Made by a program: the position numbers and the translations under genes. A stretch of 59,621 nt of DNA, taken from Cyanobacteria bacterium SIG27. GTDB lineage: Bacteria; Cyanobacteriota; Vampirovibrionia; Gastranaerophilales; Gastranaerophilaceae. A model generated the notes under the pieces. That model did no database searches. It saw only the letters and a program-made list of their open reading frames with translations, and was not told where the DNA came from. This document shows, one piece after another, positions 50,327 to 58,839 of this stretch; positions within the stretch are counted from its first letter, which is position 1; every line of letters starts with the position of its first letter. The stretch is from positions 1 to 59,621 of the forward strand of contig SUTT01000008.1 in the NCBI GenBank assembly GCA_015152565.1, in the 5' to 3' direction.

Positions 50327-50366
50327 AAAACCTCCTTTAATTTAATTTTTAAATAAGGAGGTTTTT
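50327..50366 (+). promoter_or_regulatory. hairpin combining a terminator-like stem with the ribosome binding site of the next gene
   Basis: Perfect 11-bp inverted repeat AAAACCTCCTT (50327-50337) and AAGGAGGTTTT (50355-50365), 17-nt AT-rich loop, then ATG at 50367. The right arm is the full Shine-Dalgarno AAGGAGG; folding hides it. The T-run after GGAGG also makes it look like an intrinsic terminator for gcvH. Confidence 0.6.
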
Positions 50367-50627
50367 ATGTGTAAAACTTATGACGCAATTTATGAGATTG
50401 TTAAATTTGTGGATTCAAATTTATTAATTTGCAATACTCAAAGTGCAAAGTATGAGGGTGAAGTGCATAAATGTGATTGTTATTCCAATGATTGCAAATG
50501 TATTGATGGGATAATTACTCTAAAAAATGCAAAAGTTACTTGTCATACAGGTGAAGTTAAAGAGTTTGATTGGATAAACATTAGCTCAAAGCATATCGAA
50601 TCTTTTTCTTTTATTTTGCATAAATAA
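50367..50627 (+). CDS. small Cys-containing protein of unknown function
   Basis: 86 residues, cytoplasmic by lack of a signal. A cluster HKCDCYSNDCKCIDG (about 32-46) gives four Cys in CxC...CxC spacing, suggesting a metal site, with single Cys at 2, 22 and 59. The rest is beta-rich (IYEIVKFVDSNLLICN, GIITLKNAKVTCHTGEV). Its ribosome binding site is in a strong hairpin. A terminator overlaps its stop codon. No family recognised. Confidence 0.65.
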   Translation: MCKTYDAIYEIVKFVDSNLLICNTQSAKYEGEVHKCDCYSNDCKCIDGIITLKNAKVTCHTGEVKEFDWINISSKHIESFSFILHK

Positions 50628-50656
50628 TCCCTCTTTCAAGAGGGATTATTTATTTG
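50622..50656. terminator. bidirectional terminator
   Basis: Perfect 14-bp stem AAATAATCCCTCTT / AAGAGGGATTATTT with a 2-nt loop; serves the small protein on the plus strand and probably the convergent 745-residue protein gene. Confidence 0.88.
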
Positions 50657-50668
50657 TTTGTTTATATT

Positions 50669-52906
50669 TTAGAATGTGATTTCAAAATCAAGTGCATCAA
50701 AAACCATTTCTTCTTGTGTCGGCGGATTAGGACTACCTGTTGCAACAGCGCTTTGTGTAGCTGGAGCTGGTGTTTCTGATGTTTTAGTATCTGCTGGAGC
50801 TGCTGGAGCTGGTGGAGCTGGTGGAGCTGCTGGAGCTTTTGTTTCTGGTTGTGCTTCTGGAGCGCTATTATCATTTGATTGTTGTGGAGCGCTTTGTTTT
50901 TCATTGAATGTAATTATGACATCATTGGCACTTCCGTTGTCATAATCTGTACTAGGCTGTTTGCCTTCCGTTGGGCAATCTGGTGCTTGCGTTTCTGCAG
51001 GAGCTTGTGTTTCCGTAGGAGCTTGCGTTTCCGCAGGAGCTTGCGTTTCCACAGGTGCTTGCGTTTCCACAGGTGCTTGCGTTTCATTCGTTGGGAATGT
51101 TATTATAACATCATCAGCGCTTCCGTCGTCGTATCCTGAATCAGGCTGAGATGGTTCAGATGGGCAAGGAGTTGTTTCAGTTGGTTCAGTGTCTTCGCTT
51201 GGCTCCGTTGGTTCTGTTGACTCTGATGGTGCTGTTGGACGTGTTGGTACTATATCTGGAAGATTTTCATTATCTCTATCTGGAATTTCAGGGTTATCAG
51301 GGCAAGTTGTTTCTGTTGGTTCAGTGTCTTCGCTTGGCTCCGTTGGTTCAGTAGACTCTGATGGTTCAGTAGACTCTGATGGCTCAGTTGATTCAGATGG
51401 TTCGGTAGACTCTGATGGTTCGGTTGTTTCAGATGGCTCTGTTTCTTGTGGTTTTTGTGGAGCAGGTTTTGTTGGAATATCGCAATTTAATTGACATTGA
51501 GGATGAGCAAATGCAATTCTTTGGAGATTAATTTTTCCTTGCGCTCCAATTGCATCTAAATCAATTTCTTCGTATAAATCTTCAATTGAAAGCTCGCTAC
51601 CATCGTAATATTTAATTAAGGCATCATTGTTGTTAATTTGTTGTTGCCAAGAAGCTAATAACCAGCCTTCATATTTGTCTGGATTTTCTTCGTATGCTTT
51701 TGGGAAGCTGCAATCATTCATAAAATGGAATGCTTCTAATACGTCGATTGGTCTTACTTTTTGATTGCTTAAGTCGCTAACATCCCAAACCGCTCTATCT
51801 GGACTTAAATAGCTGATTATAGCGTTCGTGTCTGTTTTTTGAGTAAGGATGTCTAAACTCATATCTTCATTTTCTTCATCAACCATCACGCTGATATTTA
51901 CTCTTGGAAGATTTAGAGCAACTGTTTCATTTTCTTTGATATAGTTTAATAACGCATAAGGAGCGTCTTGTTCACTATAATTTGCAAAAATTTCATAATT
52001 AGCTTCATCTGTTGCAATAGCATGCCAAATGCCAATTCCTGCGAAAGATTTCATTGTTGGAATATTGTATTCTTGTGCAAATCTTTTTTCAATTATTGCA
52101 ATTTTATCTTCGTCTTTTCTTCCGTTTTTAATGTCAGAGCTTCTTAATTCGATTGCTAAATCACCGTTATTATTTGCTCTTGTTGGGATGAAATCTACTG
52201 CACCAAGCATAGTAGTGTCATATTCATTCATACGCTCTGCTGTGGTGTAGCTTGTTGGAATGTAAATTCTTCTTGGTTCACCAAAAGCTTGTGCAAAGTC
52301 TGTTGATAGCAGAACTTCAGGGTCAATATTTGAAATGTGTCCGTCTGAATAATCAACAGCGTCTTGTTTGATGTATTCCATCATCCAAGGGTTTGTTTGT
52401 ATGATTTCCATAGCTTTGTTGTACACTTCTTGTGTATCATTGGCTTCAATTCCGCAAATTTCTTGAATAACGTCTGTTATATATCTAAATTCTTCAATGT
52501 GGTTTTTGTCTGGGTTTGATGTAAGAACTACGCTGGTTGCAATTGGTTCATTTGCTTTTGGTTTAAAGTTGCTTGTAAAATCAAATGTAATTGTTGGGCA
52601 ATCCATTTTTTGAGCAAGTTGGAAATTATTGTTTTCATTTAATTTAGCATTGTCTAACAGATTAGTGTTAAATGTTAAAGGAGTAATTGTTGTTTGGTTT
52701 TGGGTAGCATGTGCAGTTAGAACAAAAACATCTCCTAATGCTAGCGCATCTTGTCCCATTGTTGCACCAAGGGCTAGTGGGGTGCTGATAATTGCAACTG
52801 CTCTTTGTATATTATTTTTTCCGTTAAAATTAATTGGGTTAGAGTTTGCTTTATTTGTTTTGAAATTATTGTTTAATTTTGTTTGAAAAATATTTCCAAT
52901 TTTCAT
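50669..52906 (-). CDS. large low-complexity protein with Thr/Glu/Pro repeats
   Basis: 745 residues. No standard signal peptide; the start is MKIGNIFQTKLNNNFKTNKA with INFNGKNN near residue 27 and a hydrophobic segment at about 36-58 (AVAIISTPLALGATMGQDAL). A folded-looking region spans about 75-470. From 480, repeats begin: TEPSEST-type units (about 490-560), then TQAPVE/TQAPAE 6-residue units (about 605-645), then a Pro/Ala-rich stretch. A short acidic motif ending in ITF recurs three times: YDDGSADDVIITF, YDNGSANDVIITF and the C-terminal FDALDFEITF. Could be a wall- or surface-associated stalk protein; function unknown. RBS CAGGAGCAAAT. Confidence 0.65.
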   Translation of the reverse strand: MKIGNIFQTKLNNNFKTNKANSNPINFNGKNNIQRAVAIISTPLALGATMGQDALALGDVFVLTAHATQNQTTITPLTFNTNLLDNAKLNENNNFQLAQKMDCPTITFDFTSNFKPKANEPIATSVVLTSNPDKNHIEEFRYITDVIQEICGIEANDTQEVYNKAMEIIQTNPWMMEYIKQDAVDYSDGHISNIDPEVLLSTDFAQAFGEPRRIYIPTSYTTAERMNEYDTTMLGAVDFIPTRANNNGDLAIELRSSDIKNGRKDEDKIAIIEKRFAQEYNIPTMKSFAGIGIWHAIATDEANYEIFANYSEQDAPYALLNYIKENETVALNLPRVNISVMVDEENEDMSLDILTQKTDTNAIISYLSPDRAVWDVSDLSNQKVRPIDVLEAFHFMNDCSFPKAYEENPDKYEGWLLASWQQQINNNDALIKYYDGSELSIEDLYEEIDLDAIGAQGKINLQRIAFAHPQCQLNCDIPTKPAPQKPQETEPSETTEPSESTEPSESTEPSESTEPSESTEPTEPSEDTEPTETTCPDNPEIPDRDNENLPDIVPTRPTAPSESTEPTEPSEDTEPTETTPCPSEPSQPDSGYDDGSADDVIITFPTNETQAPVETQAPVETQAPAETQAPTETQAPAETQAPDCPTEGKQPSTDYDNGSANDVIITFNEKQSAPQQSNDNSAPEAQPETKAPAAPPAPPAPAAPADTKTSETPAPATQSAVATGSPNPPTQEEMVFDALDFEITF
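50982..51089 (-). repeat. 18-bp minisatellite encoding TQAP-type repeats
   Basis: Six tandem copies of an 18-bp unit resembling GGAGCTTGCGTTTCCGCA on the plus strand, each encoding six residues (ETQAPx). Copies differ by a few bases, so slippage-driven length change is plausible. Confidence 0.85.
51175..51450 (-). repeat. repeat tract encoding TEPSEST units, including a 135-bp-spaced direct repeat
   Basis: Tandem 18-bp units resembling GACTCTGATGGTTCAGTA over about 51335-51440. In addition a stretch starting TTGGTTCAGTGTCTTCGCTT occurs at 51181 and again at 51316, 135 bp (45 codons) apart, showing a larger in-frame duplication. Confidence 0.8.
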
Positions 52907-53224
52907 ATATTTGCTCCTGTTGGTAGTTCTGTATGTCTAAAACTTGTGAACATCTTTATTTGCTTTAATATTTACATTTCTTAATATGCAATAAAAATTT
53001 AAAAACTAACCTATTCCCCTTACTGATTTTTTTATTTTATCAAAAAAACATCAAAATGTGCCTATTTATTTGCTTTTTTGCCTTAAATATGAAGAAATGT
53101 AACAGATTTTTCTACTAAAATGTTAGTAAAAAATTGGATGTGGAATTTAAAAATTGGATAAAAGGATAAGGCGTATTAGCCAATGCTATATCTGCAAGTA
53201 ATTTAAAAGTAAAGGTGGTAAAAA
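52907..53224. other. intergenic region without a gene
   Basis: About 318 bp of AT-rich DNA between two divergent genes. It must hold both promoters, but I see no consensus -35/-10 pair that stands out, no RNA gene, and no strong hairpin. AAAAATTGGATG and AAAAATTGGATA at about 53130-53160 form a short direct repeat. Confidence 0.5.
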
Positions 53225-54499
53225 ATGGGATTATCAGCAAGTCAAGGCAGATTGCTTCTATTAACGGCAAGAAGAAGCGATCTTGAGTACAGGGCACAAC
53301 AGATTTCTCAAAAGAGATTAATTTTATCTCAACAACTTGAAGAAATCAGTTTGGAGTATGAAAATGCTACTTCAAACAGACAGATGAAGATTAATTTGTA
53401 TGGTACCGACAAAGACGAAAACGGCAATGCAATCAATCGTACAATGAATTTAACTTATGCAGCTTTAATTAGCGGCATTTATCAGCATGGCGAAGAGCTT
53501 ACAGGTATTAAAAAGAGCAGCGCAGTTCAATCAAATGGTTGGACAAGCAATAATGCATATCGTCTTGTAAGTGTTGATGGTGCAATTGTTGTTTCAAGTA
53601 AAGATGAAATCCCAACTGTACATAAATCAGTTAGCACAGATAGTTTTAGTTCAGTTACAGATGAAAATAAATTAGAAAATTATGAAAATATTTACAAAGT
53701 TACTAAAACTGGAAGAAAAGATGATGGCACTGATGGTGATATAACAGATCATTTAGCAATTGATTTGGAAAGCTTACGTTGGGCAGATGATGCTCAAACA
53801 AAACAAACAGAATTATACAGCATGTTGAATGGCAACGATTCTTTAAAAGGTGTTAAGTTTAACGCAGCAGAAGGAATTGTAAAAATTGGCGATGGTGCTG
53901 AAGCAAAATTTTATGATATTGAAACAGGTGCATTGAAAACTGATGCGACAGCTGGACTTGAATATGAAAACGCTGCATTATATGCAAAAGCATCACTTAT
54001 TCCAAACTCAACACGAACAAATGATGAATCTTATGAATATGGTGAAAATCTTGTTCAAGGAAACGATGGTTGCTATACATTGTATGATAAAAAAGGCAAT
54101 ATCATCAATAGATACGTAGTTGATGAAAACTTAAGATTAGGTATGACAGATTCTGCTGGTACTTATGATGGACCAAACTATCTTCAAGATTGTTTAAGAA
54201 ATGGTAAATATCTTCTTGAACAAGGTAAAGCAGATAATAATACCGATGAAGGTTTCAGATGGTCAAGCGTATCTTGGGATACAACTTCAAATATCTCTGA
54301 TAGTTACTATACCGAAGATGATGATGCTGCAAAAGCAAAATATGACAGATTACAAACTCAAATTCAAGCTCAAGATAAAAAATTAGAAATTGAGCTAGAT
54401 AACATTGAAACGCAAAGAAGTGCTGTAACAACTGAAGTTGAATCAGTTGAAAAAGTTATCAATGAAGACATTGAAGGCACATTCAACGCTTTCGGTTAA
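53225..54499 (+). CDS. coiled-coil protein of unknown function (MGLSASQ-type N-terminus)
   Basis: 424 residues. The N-terminus MGLSASQGRLLLLTARRSDL followed by EYRAQQISQKRLILSQQLEE forms a helical, heptad-like segment (about 1-50). The centre (60-360) is beta-rich and polar with repeated Thr/Asn/Asp, e.g. YGENLVQGNDGCYTLYDKKG, and the C-terminus (375-420) is again coiled coil (YDRLQTQIQAQDKKLEIELD). Long helices at both ends around a variable middle recall flagellin- or secretion-filament-type proteins, but no signature of these is present. RBS AAAGGTGGTAAAAA. Followed by a terminator. Function unknown. Confidence 0.62.
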   Translation: MGLSASQGRLLLLTARRSDLEYRAQQISQKRLILSQQLEEISLEYENATSNRQMKINLYGTDKDENGNAINRTMNLTYAALISGIYQHGEELTGIKKSSAVQSNGWTSNNAYRLVSVDGAIVVSSKDEIPTVHKSVSTDSFSSVTDENKLENYENIYKVTKTGRKDDGTDGDITDHLAIDLESLRWADDAQTKQTELYSMLNGNDSLKGVKFNAAEGIVKIGDGAEAKFYDIETGALKTDATAGLEYENAALYAKASLIPNSTRTNDESYEYGENLVQGNDGCYTLYDKKGNIINRYVVDENLRLGMTDSAGTYDGPNYLQDCLRNGKYLLEQGKADNNTDEGFRWSSVSWDTTSNISDSYYTEDDDAAKAKYDRLQTQIQAQDKKLEIELDNIETQRSAVTTEVESVEKVINEDIEGTFNAFG

Positions 54500-54536
54500 A
54501 AATTCAAACCCACATTCCGCTTAACTTAAATTACTT

Positions 54537-54569
54537 AAAAAGCAAGTCTTTTGACTTGCTTTTCTTTTT
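54537..54569 (+). terminator. intrinsic terminator
   Basis: Stem AAAAGCAAGTC / GACTTGCTTTT with a TTTT loop, followed by CTTTTTATA. Lies just before the convergent nuclease gene. Confidence 0.9.
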
Positions 54570-54575
54570 ATATTT

Positions 54576-54983
54576 TTATTTTTTATAAACAAAGCAATAT
54601 GGCGTTTTTAGCATTTCATCTTCTATTGAAACATTATCAACATATAAATTTCCTAAAGCTCTTGAATATTTATCTATTCCTTTGAAATCAAACATTACTT
54701 TTTTGTTTTTTAATTTCTCTTTTAATATTTCGCCTGCGATATTTCCGCCAATAATTATTTCTTCAATAGATAACTTATATTTTTTAGCTTGCCATTTAGC
54801 TCTGTCACTTTTTGCTCCCTCAAAGCAATCAATTCCATAAAGGCGAATTCTAAAAATGTTATCATCAATTTTGGCTAAAATAGAATCGCCATCATAAACT
54901 TTTAAAACTTCAATTTCTTGTTTTGCATAAGAAATTTGCGTTATCAAAAGAAAAAATAAAACAAAAAATAAATTCTTTAGCAA
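54576..54983 (-). CDS. secreted thermonuclease-family (SNase-like) protein
   Basis: 135 residues. Signal peptide MLKNLFFVLFFLLITQISYA. The OB-fold nuclease domain shows EVLKVYDGDSILAKI (calcium-site Asp), RIRLYGIDCFEGAKSDRAKW (catalytic Arg and Glu), and DKYSRALGNLYVD (second catalytic Arg). It should cleave DNA or RNA in the periplasm or outside the cell, perhaps for nutrient nucleotides, which would feed upp and deoC. Its ATG is 1 nt after the stop of the upstream gene, so the two are co-transcribed. Confidence 0.88.
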   Translation of the reverse strand: MLKNLFFVLFFLLITQISYAKQEIEVLKVYDGDSILAKIDDNIFRIRLYGIDCFEGAKSDRAKWQAKKYKLSIEEIIIGGNIAGEILKEKLKNKKVMFDFKGIDKYSRALGNLYVDNVSIEDEMLKTPYCFVYKK

Positions 54984-55748
54984 TTATACCTCAACAGCGT
55001 CAATTGAGTCGTAATGAGCTTTAGCTTGAGCTTGAATGTATTTGCCTTTTTTATAATTTTCACTTGCTTTTTGTGAAATATCTTTTGATAAGCTATCTGC
55101 TAAATTAAGCTGCGCCATTGAGCTTCCTGCCATTATTCCTAAAGAAGCAATTGCAAATTTTGAAGAATGTTTATCAATTTTTGAAGCTAAATTTTTATTA
55201 AACGCTTTACCTAGTTTTGTGTTATTGATTTCGTTGCTTAGTTGAGTTGCTTCTTTTTTAACGAATTTTGAAACTTTGTCGAATGTTTTTGTGTTTTTTA
55301 AACCAAAAGCAGCAAGTCCGGCTACTGCTGTAATTGTAGCTAATTTAGCAAAGAAAGCAACCGGAGAAGCTTTTTTATCTTTGTCATCTGTTTTAGAAGC
55401 AATATTAACCGCACCATCAACAACTGAAGGGATAATATCTGTAAGCGCTAAAAAACCCAGCCCTGCTGCAGCTTTTGCCGCTAATTTCCCAGGCTGGGTT
55501 AATGCTATACTTGTTCCTAATAATACTGTTGTGATGTGTGGCAGCGCTTTAAACATTCGCATTTTACTGCTATTTTGCACATCTTTATGAGCTTTCAGAA
55601 TGCTTCTAAATTTTAAAACATCATCGCTCATTTGCTGATAACGTTTGCCTCGCACCCTGCGCCCGCCATTTGTCGAGCTTTCTGTCCCTTTGAAAGTGGT
55701 AAATCTTTTCGGTTTGCAACAATTTAATGTTGTTTCGTTGATTTGCAT
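54984..55748 (-). CDS. hydrophobic hypothetical protein
   Basis: 254 residues. Polar N-terminus MQINETTLNCCKPKRFTTFK, then basic stretch (GGRRVRGKRYQQ), then hydrophobic Ala/Gly/Leu segments at about 68-90 (LPHITTVLLGTSIALTQPG), 92-115, 130-150 (FFAKLATITAVAGLAAFGL) and 195-215. FxG-containing start (TFKGTES) recalls the INFNGKN start of the protein at 50669. No family recognised. Upstream is an RBS-like GAGGAAAAAT. Confidence 0.6.
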   Translation of the reverse strand: MQINETTLNCCKPKRFTTFKGTESSTNGGRRVRGKRYQQMSDDVLKFRSILKAHKDVQNSSKMRMFKALPHITTVLLGTSIALTQPGKLAAKAAAGLGFLALTDIIPSVVDGAVNIASKTDDKDKKASPVAFFAKLATITAVAGLAAFGLKNTKTFDKVSKFVKKEATQLSNEINNTKLGKAFNKNLASKIDKHSSKFAIASLGIMAGSSMAQLNLADSLSKDISQKASENYKKGKYIQAQAKAHYDSIDAVEV

Positions 55749-55916
55749 TTTTCCTCGTGGGAAATTTCATCCCATTTTATTAACTTTATACAACTATTCT
55801 ACATGAATTTAAAAATAATGCAAGATATTGTAAAGAAAAGTTCATATATTAAGATTAAAAAACCTAACTAATAACATTATGATATAATATCTAATACTAG
55901 ATTATTTAGAGGCATT

Positions 55917-57221
55917 ATGAACTATATTAAATTTGTAGATGTAACAAATAGAGATGGTGTACAAACTTCTCGTCTTGGCTTAGCTAAACTTCAAAAAACA
56001 ATTATTAATTTAATGTTAAACGAAATGGGCATAACTCAAAGTGAGTTTGGTTTTCCAACAACAAAACACGAACTTAATTATTTAAATGGAAATTTGGAAC
56101 TTGTTGAAAGGGGTGTTATTAATAAAACTCGTCTTTCTGGCTGGATGAGAGCAATTAAAGCAGATGTTATTGACTCATTTAAAAATGTTCCAAAATTACA
56201 ATATATTAATATGTCACAATCGACATCAGAACAAATGATTAATGGAAAATATCAAGGTAAAAAAACACCTAATGATGTTTTAGAAGACACTTTAGAAGCA
56301 ATCAATGAAGCAATCAATCAAAATGCTAAAGATATCGGGGTTAATGCTGAAGATGCTTCCCGTTCTGATTTAGGATATTTAATTGAATATGCAAGAAAAT
56401 GTAAACAATATGGAGCAACACGCTTTAGATATTGCGATACCTTGGGTTATGATGATCCTCAAACTGCGTACGATAGAATTTATGCAATAGCAAAAGAAAC
56501 CGGAATGCAAATGGAAATGCATTTTCATAATGACCTTGGTATGGCTACGGCATGTTCAGTTATGGGTGCGAAAGCTGCAATTGATGCTGGAGTTGATGCT
56601 TGGATTAATACTGCAATCAATGGCATGGGAGAGCGTGCGGGTAATGCCGACCTTGTTTCTTGTATTTTAGCTATTAAAAAATCAAGCGGTTTTAAGGATA
56701 AATATCAAATTGATCCTCAAATTGATATTTCAAAAGCATGGAAATTGGCAAAATATACTTCTTATGCTTTTGGAGTAGATATTCCAATGAATCAAGTGGC
56801 AGTTGGCGCCAACGCTTTTGCGCACGAATCAGGAATTCACGCTGATGGAGCTTTAAAAGATAGAAGAAATTATGAACTTTATGACTTTGAAGAGCTTGGA
56901 AGAGGTGAACCAGAAATCATTGAAACTGGTCGTATGATTACAGTTGGTGAATATGCTGGAATTAAAGGCTTTAGAAACGTATTTAATAGTTTAGAGTTAG
57001 AATTTCACGATGATAATGAAGCAAGAAATATCCTGGAGCTTGCTCGCTATGCTAACGTTCATACTCAAAAGCCATTAACTGATAGTGAGTTAAAATTTAT
57101 CTATTATTATCCAAATATCGCAGCTAAGATTATGACAGTAAATCCATACTATATGCCACAAGGAGCGCTAAAAGAACGTATGGAAAAATATGAAAATGTT
57201 GCAGGAAGCGCAATTATCTAG
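55917..57221 (+). CDS. homocitrate/2-isopropylmalate synthase-family (HMGL-like) enzyme
   Basis: 434 residues. TIM-barrel of the HMGL-like class: FVDVTNRDGVQTSRLGLAK (Asp and Arg of the acetyl-CoA/metal site), EMHFHNDLGMATACSVMGAK (HxH metal ligands, about 203-205), NTAINGMGERAGNADLVSC and GANAFAHESGIHADGALKD. The following YELYDFEELGR and GRMITVGEYAGIKGFR are like homocitrate synthases. No LeuA-type regulatory domain is visible. It condenses acetyl-CoA with a 2-oxoacid; substrate could be 2-oxoglutarate (homocitrate) or 2-oxoisovalerate. A LeuC-like dehydratase at 19664-20938 would take the next step. RBS AGAGGCATT; miaB follows 10 nt later. Confidence 0.82.
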   Translation: MNYIKFVDVTNRDGVQTSRLGLAKLQKTIINLMLNEMGITQSEFGFPTTKHELNYLNGNLELVERGVINKTRLSGWMRAIKADVIDSFKNVPKLQYINMSQSTSEQMINGKYQGKKTPNDVLEDTLEAINEAINQNAKDIGVNAEDASRSDLGYLIEYARKCKQYGATRFRYCDTLGYDDPQTAYDRIYAIAKETGMQMEMHFHNDLGMATACSVMGAKAAIDAGVDAWINTAINGMGERAGNADLVSCILAIKKSSGFKDKYQIDPQIDISKAWKLAKYTSYAFGVDIPMNQVAVGANAFAHESGIHADGALKDRRNYELYDFEELGRGEPEIIETGRMITVGEYAGIKGFRNVFNSLELEFHDDNEARNILELARYANVHTQKPLTDSELKFIYYYPNIAAKIMTVNPYYMPQGALKERMEKYENVAGSAII

Positions 57222-57231
57222 ATAGGAAATT

Positions 57232-58536
57232 ATGAAAAAATTATTTATAGATACACTTGGTTGTCAAATGAATAAATCAGATACCGAAAGAATAGTTGGT
57301 ATGCTATCTCATTTTGACTATGTTAGAACAGAAGATGAATACGAAGCTGATTTATTTATAGTTAATACTTGTGCAATTCGTCAGTTATCTGTAGATAAAG
57401 CATATTCTCGTCTTGGTTATTGGGGAAAAATTAAGCGTGAAAATAAAGAACGTGATATTAAAATTGCGATAGCAGGTTGCGTTTCAAATCTTGAAAAAGA
57501 ACAATTGCTTAAAAAATTTCCATATCTTGATTTAGTTTTTGGAACAAGAAATATTTATGAACTTCCAAAATTACTAAAAGAAATTGAAGAAAAAAGGCTT
57601 TGTGCGCTTGATGATATGCCTATAGTTGAGAATGACTACAGCATTATTCGTGATAAATCTGTTAATGCTTGGCTTCCTATTATGGAGGGTTGTAATAATT
57701 TCTGTTCATATTGCGTTGTTCCATATACGAGAGGTCGTGAGCGCTCAAGAAGTATTGAAGCAATTTTAGCTGAAGCGAAAGCTATTTTATCTCAAGGCTT
57801 TAAAGAAATTACTCTATTGGGGCAAAACGTTGATAGTTATGGTAAAAATCTTGAAGGAAAGCCAAATTTTGCTCAGTTATTAAAAGCATTAGACGAATTA
57901 GAGGGTGATTTTAGAATACGCTTTACTTCATCATATCCAACCGATATTACAGATGATGTTATTGAAGTAGTTAAAAATTCAACTCACATTTGCGAATGTT
58001 TCCATATTCCAATGCAATCAGGAAACGATAGAGTGCTTCGTGCAATGAATAGAAGATATAATGTTGAACAATATCGTGAAATTGTAGAAAAAATTAGAAA
58101 AAATATAAAAGACGTTACAATAACATCTGATTTTATTGCAGGTTTTCCAGGTGAAACTTATGAAGAATTTTTAGATACAATTAAAGCAATTGATGAATTA
58201 GGGCTTGATTATTCAAATACTGCAGCGTATTCTGTTCGTCCTTTAACAAAAGCCTCTAAAATGGTTGATGATTTTATTGAAGAAGACGAAAAGAAAAAAC
58301 GCCTTGCGATTTTAAATGATAAAGTTAAAGAAGCACATTTAAAATCAAATGAAAAATATATAGGAAGAACCCTTGAAATTTTAATTGACGATGTTAAAGA
58401 TGGTGTTTATCAAGGAAGAACAAGAAACAATAAAGTAGTTCACTTGGAAGATAATAAAGAATACAAAATCGGTCAATTTGTTGATGTTGAAATTAAAAGA
58501 GTGACTACTTGGTGTATGTTTGGAGTGAGTGTTTAA
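57232..58536 (+). CDS. miaB: tRNA-2-methylthio-N6-dimethylallyladenosine synthase
   Basis: 434 residues, typical. N-terminal UPF0004 domain with cluster Cys in DTLGCQMNKSD, NTCAIRQLS and AGCVSNLEK; radical-SAM CxxxCxxC in CNNFCSYCVVPYTRGRERSR (about 150); C-terminal TRAM domain (about 370-434). It adds a methylthio group to i6A37 in tRNAs reading UNN codons. The LGCQMNKSD start and RGRERSR are those of MiaB rather than RimO or MtaB. The stop abuts the convergent small gene. Confidence 0.96.
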   Translation: MKKLFIDTLGCQMNKSDTERIVGMLSHFDYVRTEDEYEADLFIVNTCAIRQLSVDKAYSRLGYWGKIKRENKERDIKIAIAGCVSNLEKEQLLKKFPYLDLVFGTRNIYELPKLLKEIEEKRLCALDDMPIVENDYSIIRDKSVNAWLPIMEGCNNFCSYCVVPYTRGRERSRSIEAILAEAKAILSQGFKEITLLGQNVDSYGKNLEGKPNFAQLLKALDELEGDFRIRFTSSYPTDITDDVIEVVKNSTHICECFHIPMQSGNDRVLRAMNRRYNVEQYREIVEKIRKNIKDVTITSDFIAGFPGETYEEFLDTIKAIDELGLDYSNTAAYSVRPLTKASKMVDDFIEEDEKKKRLAILNDKVKEAHLKSNEKYIGRTLEILIDDVKDGVYQGRTRNNKVVHLEDNKEYKIGQFVDVEIKRVTTWCMFGVSV

Positions 58537-58752
58537 TTATTTTGCTCGCTCAATTGAACCTTCTTTTATACTTGATAAATTAAAATATAATTTATCGCTT
58601 TCGTTGTGCAAATATTCCACAATAGGATGTAAATTCATTATAGTTTCATATTCTTGCATGTGATAACAATAATCATTTAAAACGCAAAGAGTGTTATAGA
58701 TGGCACTAGATGACTTTAGGAGAAGTTTTAAGTCTTTATTTGATATATTCAT
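58537..58752 (-). CDS. small helical protein next to the XRE pair
   Basis: 71 residues, predicted all helical (NISNKDLKLLLKSSSAIYNT, YETIMNLHPIVEYLHNESDK), no signal peptide. No family recognised. It is divergent from the XRE gene at 58840 with 87 bp between; the intervening DNA has operator-like repeats, so it is likely controlled by that regulator. RBS AAAGGAAAATTT. Confidence 0.6.
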   Translation of the reverse strand: MNISNKDLKLLLKSSSAIYNTLCVLNDYCYHMQEYETIMNLHPIVEYLHNESDKLYFNLSSIKEGSIERAK

Positions 58753-58768
58753 AAATTTTCCTTTGAAT

Positions 58769-58836
58769 ATTATAGTAGTCTTTTTGTTTATTTTAATAGG
58801 TTGATACTAATATGTCAATAGACTATTATAATAGTC
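58769..58836. promoter_or_regulatory. operator-like sites for the first tandem XRE gene
   Basis: A perfect 16-bp palindrome GACTATTATAATAGTC at 58821-58836 contains the TATAAT -10 element (58827-58832), which is 7 nt from ATG 58840. A half-matching ATTATAGTAGTC lies at 58769-58780 near the divergent gene. Overlap of palindrome and -10 implies autorepression. Confidence 0.65.
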
Positions 58837-58839
58837 ATT

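Noticed and set aside
50982-51440. CRISPR-like appearance of regular repeats
   Set aside because: The repeats are contiguous 18-bp in-frame coding units without spacers.
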